Shown in pieces: positions 1 to 11,800 of a stretch of DNA of 64,000 bases. This DNA comes from Rallus limicola. Lineage: Eukaryota > Chordata > Aves > Gruiformes > Rallidae. Under the pieces are notes generated by a model. The model was given only the letters and a program-made list of their open reading frames with translations, searched no databases and had not been told where the DNA came from. Where the stretch lies: positions 31,784,991 through 31,848,990 of the forward strand of contig JAKCOZ010000007.1 of the NCBI GenBank assembly GCA_022605955.1, given 5' to 3'. Numbering within the stretch: position 1 is the stretch's first letter; each line of letters begins with the position of its first letter. The translations under genes were made by a program, and so were the position numbers.

Positions 1-1392
1 GCTACGTGCTACTGCTCTAGCCTCCTGTTTAAGACCTGCATGCAGTTTTGCAGCACAGCCATATGAAGACATCACCATTCTGGTCTCATTCAGGTTTGAA
101 ACATCACAGAAGAAAATTAAATAAAGAGATACTATAAAAACTATTTTACCACTTATCCCACAGGTATTATGGCGGTGAAGCAGTGCAGATGAAATACATG
201 AGGCAATTCCAGATCCATTAGCAGAGGATGTGCTTAGAAGTCCTGTGTCTATTATGGGAATTTAAGGGCAGCTTTCCATAAGTTGATGGAAACACATACT
301 CTCAACAATGCTCATGATGCTGAGGCTTGAACAGTAACGGGGGGGGTGGGGGGGGGGGGAGGCTGTGCAAGGCTCTGACACTAAGTTGTCTGTAACTATA
401 CACACAGAGAAGCAAAGAGAAGGCTGGGAAAATCAGAATTGGTGACAACCCAAGGTAACAAGGAGTAGCAATCGTTTCACAAGTGCTGATAGAAGGAATT
501 GCTCTGTTAAAATGCAGAAATTAGGAAAAAGGAGGAAAACCGTTCTGTATAATCAGGGACTCAGTTCAAATCACACCAAAATCAAAAGCATTTTGCAGGT
601 ATAGCTGTCTGATTTTCCAAGTGTATACTGTGGAACAAGGTTTAAACAAAGGAAGAAGCACATAGTGTGACAGATGCAATAACTACCTGGTCATGCAAAA
701 GGGGAGCAGGTATACAAGTAAATCTATGGACAATGTTAACTTTAAATCAAAATGTTTGTAGAAAAATTGTTTGAGGGGCATCAGAGGACAGTAATGAAAT
801 GAATTTTGGAAAGGAGAATGAAAAATTACTGTGGGCAATGCTATGTGAGGTTTTAAAGCACAAACCACGCTCTCATGCATATGACCAAGCAGCTGAGGCC
901 TGGAAGCTTGCCTAGAGGTGGGATGGTATTCTGGACACTGCTCAGAAAATTCCGTATGAACTTGTTTCTGTTGAAGTTAAAAAAGGCAAAATAGGCACCT
1001 GCTGGCACAAGCTTAGAATTGTCACCCATATGATTTCAGATTCAATTTAGAAGAACAAACTTGCTGTGGATTAAACAAACCAACAGAGCATATCTACAAA
1101 GGATACCAATAAGTGCAGTTGCTAAAAAAAGTTTTCATTCCCTTTTCTAATGCAACAGGACTGCGGAAGAAATCAACCATACTTTATCATGTTATTAACT
1201 ACAGTTGTACAGACACAATTGTTTGAATAGTTCATACAGATATTTATCACAGAGGGAAACCAAAACACCTATGTCTGACCTGTAAGAATGCAAATAAGGA
1301 GAAGAAATTTATTAGATTTACATGGGAGAAATCTGGCCATGTAAATCCCAGTCTCTCCATACTGTAAGTAAAAGTGAGAAAGGGATGCTTGT
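1..1392. other. non-coding stretch, nothing recognised
   Basis: No exon-like ORF, RNA gene or transposon is recognised. A G-rich run (339-362) is listed separately. Confidence 0.6.
339..362 (+). repeat. poly-G tract
   Basis: Eight G, one T, twelve G, one A, two G. It is low-complexity and able to form a G-quadruplex; assembly length may be unreliable here. Confidence 0.8.
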
Positions 1393-1931
1393 GAATCATA
1401 GAATGGTCTGGGTAGGAAGGCACCACAAGGATCATAGAGTTCCAACCCCCTTCCACAGGCAGGGCCACCAACCTCCAGGCCTGGATCTACACAAGGTTGC
1501 CCAGGGCCCCATCCAACCTGGCCTTGAACACTTCCAGGGCCTGGGCATCCACCACCTCTCTGGGCAGCCTGTTCCAGCACCTCACCACTCTCTCTGTAAA
1601 AAACTTCCCTCTAATGTCTAATCTAAAGCTTCCCTCCTTTAGCTTTAATCCATCCCCCTTTGTCCTGCCATTATCTACCCTTTTAAAAAGTTGATTCCCC
1701 TCCTGGTCCTATGCTCTTCCAGTACCCTTCCAGGTACTGGAAGGCTGCAGTGAGGTCCCCCTGCAGCCTTCTCTTCTCCAGGCTGAACAAGCCCAGCTCC
1801 TTCAGCCTCTCTTTGTAGGGGAAGTGCTCCAGCCCTCTAATCATCTTCATGGCCCTCCTCTGAACCCTCTCCAACAGTTCTACATCTGTCTTGTATTGGG
1901 GGCCCTAGATCTGGACACAGTACTCCGTCTC
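1393..1931 (-). mobile_element. CR1 LINE 3' fragment
   Basis: Reads as the reverse complement of the CR1 3' region. The 3' tail (tcatagaatgg) comes first, then landmarks such as aacctggccttgaacac and ccaggctgaacaagccc. About 540 bp, diverged, 5'-truncated as is usual for CR1. Confidence 0.92.
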
Positions 1932-3614
1932 TTTGTATGATGCCTTCAAACCATTGGGAAGTGCTCAGGTAACAGCAGTGGGAGACCCAGGTACAAGCCT
2001 GTGTAAGTTACGTTTGAATTTGTTAAGCAAGGCTAACAAATTGTTAAGCAAGGCTAACAAAGGTGAAGGACACCGTACAAGTTTGCCTGAGGAGTAGGTG
2101 GGTTGGTGATCACGCTGCAGGGCAGGGCAGGGCAGCCTGGTAGATATTTGCATGAACTCCTTTCTACATGATGCCAAAACCAAACACTGCAGCTCTTGGG
2201 TGATGTCAGCCAACATGGTATGGGGAAACTGCATTTGTAGCAAGAACACAGTGGTCTGATGTTTTGAGCTCGATGAGAGTACGTGAAGAGGAGCTATTCC
2301 CTTCATGATGTCAGTCATTAGATATATCATCTTGTTATGCTAGTAAGTGTAATCTTACTGCCACAACTCTGGGAAGGACTATTTGGTCTCCTTCACTTTT
2401 CTTTTCCTGGGCCATAGCTGCAAATGTTAAACCCAAATCTGCTGGGAGAGCTCAGAGGGTTCCCGTAGTTGATGTCCACACCTGCATGAACTCAAGGGAA
2501 GTGCATTAGGCTAGCCAAGCTCTCAAAGTGCTTCTTTACCTCCACTGATCAAGAGGCTCCAGATGACTAATGTACATGTAAATGTTTAGTCTGCAGGTAC
2601 CTGGAGCTGGGGGAGATGAATCTCACCTCTGTCATCCACATCATGTGGATCTCGACCTAGCAAATAGAGTGACCTGCAACACATCTGCTTTCTCAGAGGA
2701 GAGAGGAGAGAAAACAGCAGAAAAAAACCTGGAAATTTGGCAGCAGGTTCAAGTTCCTCCTTTTATGTTGGAGACAGCCTGTGCATGGCTGTCTTCATTT
2801 TGCACCTTTTTTGTTCTGGGCTAGAGGGGAAATGGATGGTTTTAATACAGAGGTAAGGGGACAGTGAAGTAAAATGAGAGAGACACTCTGTATCTGCAAA
2901 AATGACAGTATTCTGGAGACAAACACTGTGTTTTATTTTAGCAGGATTAGAAATATTCCTGCTGTAAAGGCAATCATTTAGTAGGTTGGTTTGAGTGAGA
3001 GATGATATCAGTGTTGCAAGAATTACAGCACGGGCTATGGAGAGAACACCTTTGACGTACTTGTTTCCTGGTGCTCAAACACAGCATTTAAGGCTGTCAT
3101 GTCATGGGCAGAAATGTGCCCCAACTAGTGTCATGAGTACACAGCACCCAGGCCTGCAAGACGCTGAGCACCCATAGTCCCACTGCAATCACACAGGTAC
3201 ATCACCTGCTCTCACACACTGCTGCCTGTGGATGGAGAAACCAAGTATCCTGGTGGCCACATGGCTGCTGTGGTGCTTGGGACAGATGCTGATGTGGGTG
3301 CTGGGGAGTGGGGCCATATTGGAGGACAGGACTCTGGTAGTCTCTCTGGCCATGGTTGTCTTCCACACCGACCAAGACTCGCATTCTGTGACAGAATGTG
3401 TGTGACAGATACATTAATCTCTCTTTGCTGTGTGTTTGGAAATTGAGATGTCTTCCCTTGTGGTCATGCTGTCCTGGTGCTAGCAAAGGAGGGTGACCCC
3501 TCCTAAAACCCCTGTGATATCTATAAAGCAGAGGAAACATCCTGACCCAGAAGGGGATTGTAAGAGAGGCCTGAAGTCAACAAAAATCTGCAGCAATGAG
3601 GGGAAAAGTAGAGG
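1932..3614. other. non-coding stretch with a short tandem duplication
   Basis: No coding signal seen. It contains the exact 21-bp tandem duplication at 2020-2061; otherwise it is unremarkable single-copy-looking sequence. Confidence 0.55.
2020..2061. repeat. perfect 21-bp tandem duplication
   Basis: The unit ttgttaagcaaggctaacaa plus a final a occurs twice head to tail (2020-2040 and 2041-2061) with no mismatch, suggesting a recent slippage duplication. Confidence 0.95.
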
Positions 3615-3856
3615 TGTCAAGGGGAATTTTTGACCACCCACCCAATTAAAGGACTATGCAAATTGCCCCCACACACCTTCAAGGGGTGTGGTGCTAACTG
3701 CAATACTCTTGACCAATAGTAGATGATGTCATAATTACTAATCAATTTAGAATAAATTTAGGCAGGTTTTCTAATCCTGTAACAAGATAAATAATGTTGT
3801 AGATCTGTGTGCTGTCTTTGTGGAATTACCACCTACTGCCAATCTCTGTGCAGACA
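3615..3856 (+). mobile_element. possible endogenous retrovirus LTR-like segment
   Basis: The segment starts TGTCAAGG and has promoter-like A/T blocks (aataaattta, aagataaataa). It is followed by ctttgtggaattaccacc, which resembles the R/U5 part of avian LTRs as I remember them, and a possible CA end near 3856. No target duplication was found and both borders are approximate. Confidence 0.35.
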
Positions 3857-4381
3857 TGGAATAGGTCCAATACCCCTGCTCTGTGAGTACATTGGCATAC
3901 TGTTCACTGGGTAATGATCCCACTTATGGGACAACAGTTGTGGTGGTGGGAGCTGAAGGTCAGAAAAGCCATAGGGGAGCAGGGAGTGTTCAGAGACAAT
4001 GGCTATGATTGTCCAAAGGATAGGAAACAGCTGAGAACACTGGAGTGTTGTGACGTTTTGGAAGAGGAAAAAGAGATGAAGGGAGGACATGGTAGTGGTC
4101 TATAAAACCCAGAGTGGCCTGGGAAGGGTCTGGACTTTGTGTTGACTGCCTCTTCCAATGCAAGAACTCCAGGTCAACCAATTGCACTAAAAGTGTAAAA
4201 ATTTAGAAAAAAATAAATTGATTTTGGCATCAAGTTTAGGTGAGCTGTGGAGAAGGTGGCACTGGGGAGCTGGGGTTGCTTAAGATGCTGGGGTGAAGTG
4301 CTTTGATCTTCCTTCTCTCACAATTCAGTGGCTACAGACCAAGGAAATCCAGCTCTTAGAGGACTTGACCCTCTTAGTGAG
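3857..4381. other. non-coding stretch, nothing recognised
   Basis: Lies between the LTR-like segment and the LTR at 4382. No supported gene or repeat; short ORFs on both strands look like chance. Confidence 0.5.
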
Positions 4382-4897
4382 TGTCCTGGTTTCAGCTGTG
4401 ATTGAGTTAAATTTTCTTACTAGCAGCTGGTGTAGTGCTGTGTTTTGGATTTTGGATGAGTCATGTTGGTAACATGATGATGCTTTAGTTGTTGCCAAGC
4501 AGTGAAGGACTTTTCAGCTTCTCACACTGCCCCACCCTTGAGGGGGCTGGAGGTGGATGTTAAGCTGGAAGAGGACACAGCCAGGACACCTGACCTCCAC
4601 TAGCCAAAGGGTTATTCTATGCTGTTTGATGTTGTGCTCAGCCTATAACTAGGGGAGTTGACAGAGGCCTGTGGCTCGGGAGCTAGCTGACCAGCAGGTC
4701 TGGGTAGTAAGCAGTTGTGCTGTGCATCACCTGGGTTGTATTTTTTCCCCCTTTTCTGTCCTATTAAACTGTATTTATCTCAACCTATGAGTTTCACCTT
4801 TATCTTTTTGTTTGTCTCCCCCATCCTGCTGGGCAGGGGAGCTGTGAGCAAACGGCTGTGTGGTTGTTTCTGTTGCCTGACAAGTTAAACCATGACA
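4382..4897 (+). mobile_element. solo LTR, avian endogenous retrovirus (TguLTR5-like)
   Basis: Starts TGTCCTGGTTTCAGC and ends gttaaaccatgaca. It contains gtgctgtgttttggatt, a TATA-like cctataacta, an attaaa polyadenylation signal near 4763, and tatctcaacctatgagttt. The same landmarks occur in order in the LTRs at 58449 and 54234. There is no internal viral sequence beside it, so it is a solo LTR. Flanks (gtgag / ggaga) give no clean target duplication. The family name is from memory. Confidence 0.82.
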
Positions 4898-7800
4898 GGA
4901 GAGTTTCTCTAGACCACATGCCTAAAAAACCTCTAGCACAAGCTTTTCCTGGAGAGAGTGGCCCAGGCTTATGCTTTGCCCAGGCTGTGGCAAGGCAGAG
5001 ATAAGCTGCTGCCTCACTGATTTGCTCCAGACTCTGCACCAGCTTCAGTTAGGCAGCATAAGATGTTATTTGTGTGCCTTGGGGATTTTCTGTTTAGAAA
5101 GCAAAGAGAAAAGGGCAGTCATTTTTTGATGGCAGGCTGTAGTTAATTTACATCAGAATTCTTCTTCCATTTCAGTGCATGGAAAATGTTTTTACAGTAG
5201 CTGTGCATGATGTCTATTCCAATCCTTTAACATTAACAACCATCTTTTCAGGGCTGAATTTATTAATGGAATTCCAATGACTTCTCTGAGAACTCCAAAC
5301 TACTAGAAAAGCCAAGAGATTATGATCTATTAATTTTGAATTAAAAACCCCTTGCTTTACAAACTTACTGTATTTAAGAACTTTGTCCTCTGTGCTCTGA
5401 ATGGAGTAGTCTTGCCCTGAATTTGTTCTGGTATATCAATATTACATGGTCCTGTGCTAAGTAGTACCAGCTTCATTTGTTCAACGCTGTAGTTTCATAT
5501 CTTATCCAAAATCTTTCTACAGCAAGAGACTGAACAAGTGTTTCCTGCCTACTTCTGCCATTCCAATAATTACTTTAGAGGCTGTAATTTGTATGGAAAC
5601 TGTTCTATGCTCTTGGTCACCTCAGTCACTCTCCTCTGTCCCCTGCCAGTTTCTACTGTGTTCTTTCAGGAGGATATAATACTGCTCAGAATATTAAGGC
5701 CAAGTGTATAGAGTGGCATGGCATAATACTCCTTGCCACACAATGGACAAATGATGGATGCCTTTTCTACAAAAGGGACTCATAGACATGACCACTGCAT
5801 AAATACAATATCCCTGTAACAAAATCCCCAAATCAACTGTCACAGCACACTGCTGCCTCTCTGTCCTTTCCTTCTGAAGTGTACAAGAACCTCTGCCAGC
5901 TTTTGCATCTGCCTGGGTGGAGCCCTTTTTTTTATGGCATCTTTTCCCATTTCTGTCCAGCAGTGTGCTTTACCTGGAACAAGCTTCTCCTTGGCATTTC
6001 AATGACCTACGTTATGTTGCTCAAACCCTTCCTTGCAAGCATAATGGCACTGTTCAAACCAACAATGATAACCACACAGCGAAAGGCAGCCACGCCTTTT
6101 GGCTGCTCTCATCTAAACTGTCTAACCAAGTCAGCCTTGCCAGGGGTTGAGGAAATGTTAGTGGGTAAACACTTATGAGTCATGTTGGTTTCTAGGAGTC
6201 ATCTGCCCAGGAAGGAGGAAAATGTCTGGGCTCACGTAATCCCTCAGCCAGAGAGTTCTCTACAGTCAGCACAACATTGCTGGAGGTGCATTTGGGCAGA
6301 CCTGCTTCTGCCTTTTTACTCCCCTGCAGAAACACACATTTTCCATCTTTAATCATTGAGTAATTATTTAAAAAAAATTTAAAAATGTTCCTGTGTTGTT
6401 CTTGAGTTATTAATGTCAGTTGATACCAAACCAAATCCCAATGTCAGAGAGCAGCAGGAGCCCCACTGTGGATCATTATTGGCTATTTATACTATAAATG
6501 TCCATTTATACTATATAAACATATCCTGCTATTTCTATGAGTATGTACTAAACCTAAGGTATTGGCAGAGGGAAAGCCTGGTATTGATGCACTTTTCCTC
6601 CTTGCAGACAACATACCATCCCCACAGTCACTGCTTTCCAGCTGCTTTTGAAGCCCTCTATGCCTCAGGGGTGTTCAAGACAGACCTCCTTGAGCTCCCA
6701 GGTGACCTCCTCCAGGGCTCTGAAGTGTCCCTCATTTCACTATCGTTTATTGCACTTGCAAAGTTTAGCAAACCGAATCAAATTACACACAGTACCTCTG
6801 AACATGCATCTCTACACAGAGATTAATGCAGTTGAATTTGTCCACTTTAAAAGTTAATTCAGATTAACTCCCCGAGGCTCCTGGTGTAGCAGAACTCTCA
6901 GTGGTCTCCCACAGAGCCGGAAGGCTGGTTTCTTCCAGGGATATGAATATACCTAAAGTGAGATTAGTCACTTAATCTCACAAAGCCCTTTTCTAGTCCA
7001 TGCGGGGCAGTGAGAACCTGGCAGCACTGTGAAGTGGTGAATTAAGGGCAGCTGAATCCTCATGGATCTCTGGTATCATGTGGGATGATTCTCCCTCCTT
7101 AAGATGGTCCTAAATGTGGAGGAAACCACATCAGTTCTGTAATGTAATGATTAGTGTGGCTATAATATCCACTGAGCTGACTGTGCTCCACAAAAATGCC
7201 CCAAGTGAAAGAGCCCAGCACTGTGAAAGGCAAACTCCCTTGAATGTGGGAACTGGAATAACTAAGAATTGCTTGGAATGACTTACAAAAAAATCAAGTT
7301 TCTATCTTTTGCTGTATTTGAATCAGTTTTTGGAACTCAGCCCTGCAGCATTACTTATAGAAAAATCAGTATGTCACACTCAATCCCCCTAATCTGCTGC
7401 ATCACATGCAAAATGTGAGCTCTATAAACCCAGATATCTAGTGCCATTAAAGATGCCAGGAATCTCAGCCACCCACAGGGTCAGCCAGTACGGCACAGGA
7501 TCCATAGGATACCCACACACCTCTGGAGCAGCCAGAAGGAGCTGGATGTCCTTAACACACTGATTATCCCTGTTGAGACAGATTTGCTTCTTTTCATCCT
7601 TATTTCTGAACCTGAGTCCTCTCTGTCTCCAGTTGTTGTTCTGATGAGCAGAAGAGGGGATTTGTAACTGAAAGTGATGTCCCCAAGGCTTGTCTGCAGC
7701 AATGAGCTGTTAAATCCAGCTCTGATGACCCTGTGAAACCCCACCAATGATAAATGTCTAAACTAGAAGGTACAAACCTGTCCCTGTGTGTTTTCCTTGG

Positions 7801-7960
7801 CACCTAGAAAATCTGTGCTAACTATCCAAGTGCTAAACCAGACATAAACCCTAAAAAATAAAATAAATAAAAAATCATAACAGATGTTGATGCCCTTTAT
7901 TGTGTCCATCTAACACAACCTCTTGCCAAGAGATCAGGCTATTCTTTTCTTCCCCATTTC
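4898..7960. other. non-coding stretch with one old CR1-like segment
   Basis: No exon-like sequence is supported. The 137-codon ORF at 6413-6826 has no recognisable family features. The segment at about 5470-5740 is listed separately. Confidence 0.5.
5470..5740 (-). mobile_element. possible ancient CR1-like fragment
   Basis: The order of phrases around aggatataatactgctcagaa and gtatagagtggcatggcata resembles the reverse complement of old amniote CR1 sequence (the 'gaactgcacacagtattc...tatatagtggcata' region). Strongly diverged, borders approximate. Confidence 0.35.
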
Positions 7961-8023
7961 ACAGAATCACAGAATCTTAGGGGTTGGAAGGGACCTCAAG
8001 AGATCATCGGGTCCAACCCCTCA
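7961..8023 (-). mobile_element. CR1 3' terminal stub
   Basis: Reverse complement of the last roughly 65 bp of CR1: cacagaatcacagaatctta, gggttggaagggacctcaag, then gggtccaacccc. Confidence 0.88.
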
Positions 8024-8697
8024 ACACAACTCTTTGGTAGCACTTGAACGTGAATTGCAAAGCTACTGAAGAGAGCTGCAAAAGGACTGCATATGCCACG
8101 TACTGCACAGTGAGCCAGGTCTCCTCTCTTTGTGCTGATTTTATTAACTGCAACAGTTTGTTTATCATCTGGTGTCAGTGGCATTTTTTAATGCATGAAG
8201 CAGGTTTATTTTTCAGAAATGTGCAGCATGGTGAAACAAGTATATATTTTAATCTGAGAGATGAAATGATTGGCTGGTGAACACCCTCTGCATTTGGTCA
8301 GGAGGCTGATGTTCAGTTATTTTAATTAGGTTAAGAAAGACATTGCCTAAAATATGTCTCTGCTTTCTTCCAAAGTTTCCATTTGCATTGCTCCAAGGAC
8401 TAATGGACATGTTGCCTTTTCTGTATTGCTGTGACACTGCAGATCATCATTTGCTGTATGAATAATTTGAGAATTTTACACTACACTTGCAAATGCGCCA
8501 TGGGGGAAATAAGGAACAGGAACCATCCTCATGCTACAGCTGTGTAGAATGTAGTTCAGAGAGGATGTGTGACTTGTGCAGTCACGGTAACATCAACATT
8601 GCTACAGGGAGCAGATTTCATCCTCAATCCAAGCTGTGAGTCCTGATATACCTGCACATGCCGTTACCAGTATCAGGATATAGGACTGTAGGATAGG
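8024..8697. other. non-coding stretch, nothing recognised
   Basis: No gene or repeat seen between two CR1 fragments. Confidence 0.5.
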
Positions 8698-8885
8698 TTC
8701 ATAGGAGAAATGAGGCTGGAAGGGGCCTCAGGCAATCTCTACTCCAACATCCTGTTCCGAGCAGGGTCAGCTGTGGGGGTGGACCAGGTTGCTCAGGGCT
8801 TTGTCCACCAAGGTGCTGAAAATCTGAATAACTGTGCTAAGCAGCTTGTTCTAATGCTGGACTGTCTTCTTCATGAAAACATTTT
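8698..8885 (-). mobile_element. old CR1 3' fragment
   Basis: Landmarks aggctggaaggggcctcagg and gttgctcagggctttgtcc mark a diverged reverse-complement CR1 3' region. The 5' limit is uncertain. Confidence 0.7.
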
Positions 8886-11800
8886 GTTGCATTTGCAGAA
8901 CATATAGGGAGCAATACCTGGAGGGAACTAAACTCCTGAGCTTTTTCTTGTGCCTATCTGCTCCACCAGTCTCTAACATCTTGGCCAAACTCCCATTTAA
9001 CTCATTGGAATATTTGTACACCTGGACAAATGGTCTGGATTGGTAAGTCTGGAGAGAGGGTCTGGACCTGTGGAAAACGAGAAGAAATTCTCCTGCAGCA
9101 AATACCTGAACTGCATGAAGCCCTGTGGAAGGAAATGCATACCCCACCATGGCATTGCATACCCCATCTTGGCATTGTCACACCTCAGAACATCAGACTA
9201 TTGTGTTTCTGGAGCTGTTTTATGAGCCAGCATGCTGGCTGAGCCATAAACTGCTTCCACCTGACTGCAGCAGTGGGGAGAACCCACTCGTGGCAGGAGG
9301 AGGAAAAAGTGTCTCTCACTATGAGCCAAAGCCACAGAGTTTTGCAAGGCTTCACTAAGCAGCTAAGTGCACTTGTACACTTCAATGCTTTGGGAAACCT
9401 TATCTAGATCAAGAATCATGAATATAATTAAGTGTTTAAACAGCCTCACCCTACTGTGGCAGATATCATGGTGGGTTAATCATAAACACAGGCAAAACCC
9501 CTATGACAGCCAAGGGAAGAAGAGTGGTGTGTCTGTTGGGTGCTGGATGAGTTGCTGAAAGTCATTTTGACGCCAGACTACAGGAAAGCATTGGAGATGG
9601 AGGAAAAAAAGCCAAGGTAATATCTCTCCTACTTTTCCATTATTTTTGGCAATGAAAATGTAAGGCATGCTGCAGTGAGAAAAAATGAGGTTCAGGAATA
9701 CCTAAAGACTTAGAATTTCAACATTAATGTGCTTGTGGGAGGACTTCATTTGTCAGCAAGTTTTGTATTGTTATGGGTTTATCCTTTAAAAGTCTTTAAG
9801 GAAGAGCATTAGTTCCACTGAATAGCAAATGGGAGGAGGTGAATGTTGCATCTTTAAGGTTTTCTCTTCCTGTTCACTGTTTTTTAGAAGTGTAGTGTCT
9901 TTGGGATTACCATGGTTCACACTTGGTGTGCATCAGCCCAGCAGTGCAAGTAGGAGAACAGAAATCACCCCAAGTGCACTGGTCTGGGGCTTTGGGACTT
10001 GAATGTACAAGAGTGGTTTCTATGGCCACATCAATTAGTCTAATATAATTGTAACTCTCCATGTGGTTATGTGATCCTGCCTTGAAGAAGTACATAGAAA
10101 CAGCATGCCATGTTTTTTAAGCAAATGCACGTATGCTTGACTTTACCCAGTGAGAATTTCTTCCAATTTCAATAGGATGCACCTAAAGGCAAAATTCAAT
10201 GCTTAAGTCTTTTAATGCTTAGGTGCAACAGTTGGAAATAATCTTATTTTCCCAAAATCATTCCAGTTCATGAGCTGAGGATTACCTCTAATTTGTGAAG
10301 TGCTTGTTTCTCATAGGGAAAGGATGCTGGCTTTTTGCTGAAAGGCAAGAGAGAAATGCTTGGGTGTTTGCTTCTATGAGTGTATACGTATGCATAGAAC
10401 CATGTTTATTTGTATTTTTCTGTATTTCTGTGTACAGTCAGATTATTTAATTAGGATGTTCTTCTTATAGTGCACTCGGTTGTTACTACCTTCTTTTGCA
10501 GTGGAGCTAGCAGACAAATCTTTCCCTGGCTGAGTAGAACAAACCCAGAACTTTTTCATGGATATTGTAGACTCTTTATGGACTCAGATGAGCAAATATG
10601 ATCAAACCTTAGCCAAATTGCTTAGAGGATTTGCCTGAGAAATTACCCTGAATTAATGTATAGAAATAGTAAATGAATGGTAGCAGTTAAATGACAGTGA
10701 CAGATTTTAATTTCTGCCTGCCTTAAATTCTATGCCAACTGCACAAGGTTTTGTGTGTGAAGAGAAAGCCGTGTTATGTTTCACTAGTTTGCCTCCTTCA
10801 TTGAAACAGTCTAAGAAATTTTATCTAACACTAATCTAGCATTAGCTCTGGTGAGATTTAAATCAACTTTTCTAGCCCTTCTGCAGAAATAGATTTGTTC
10901 CGCTGAGAGAACAACATGGTTTTGGAGCCCAAGTCTGTGGGTCTGATCCTGCAAGCAACAGAAATCATCTGTCAGATGTCTGGTCTGTGGATTAGTTTCT
11001 GTACCAGACAGTTCCCAGGCTAAGCAGTTTATTAGCTTTGGAAAGTGGTAATGGTTTATTTTTCATGAATTAGATACCTCTCATTTCAGTTAATGTAGTT
11101 GACTTTTAAGAAACTGCAGTCACAACAATGTGAAGTGTTGTAAACAAGCAGTGCTAAAGCATTTGGGAATTCAAACATTCACAGGAAAATGTGAACTAGC
11201 ACAATGACACAAATCCAATCTGAAAATGTTAATACCAATTTCTTGTAGGTCTTTTGCTTAGATTGCTCTTTCTGACATCAATAGAGTTTTGCACTAAGGA
11301 TGATGAAGTATTTAGCATTTCATTCAGTTTATGGTCTTGTTTTCTTATCTACTGCTATAGTAACTTTATAAGTGATCCTAGTTTCTGTGGGTAGTAGGGA
11401 AATATGGATAATATCAGAGCTGACATTCTGCCTGATTATGGTTTTATCTCAGATGTGCTTCTAGGGTAGCTCTAGAGAAATAAGTAATTGTTTCAGAGTT
11501 TACACCAGCATCCCTGACAGCAGGGTTTGATCCACTAAGAATAAATGGTGTGACTTCAGCTACGTATTAAGGTGTAAATGACTGATTTTAAAAAAAATAC
11601 AAAATCATTATAATTGAGACCAAAATTTATGTTACAAATGAAAACAAAGCATAGTTGTTCCCACTTGTGTATATCCCTTTGCCACCCTCCAGCCTAAATC
11701 CTTTGGGGCTGCTGGCACACGGCAGCGTTGGGTTCAGCACTGGAAGGAAACCAGAATCACAAGGCATCTCTGGGCTGAGGCAGGTACAGGGGAGGTTGTC

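Noticed and set aside
4377..4902. Target duplication for the LTR at 4382
   Set aside because: Flanks gtgag and ggaga do not match well enough to claim a duplication.
6413..6826. 137-codon + strand ORF
   Set aside because: Composition is unlike a protein domain and nothing is recognised; probably chance.
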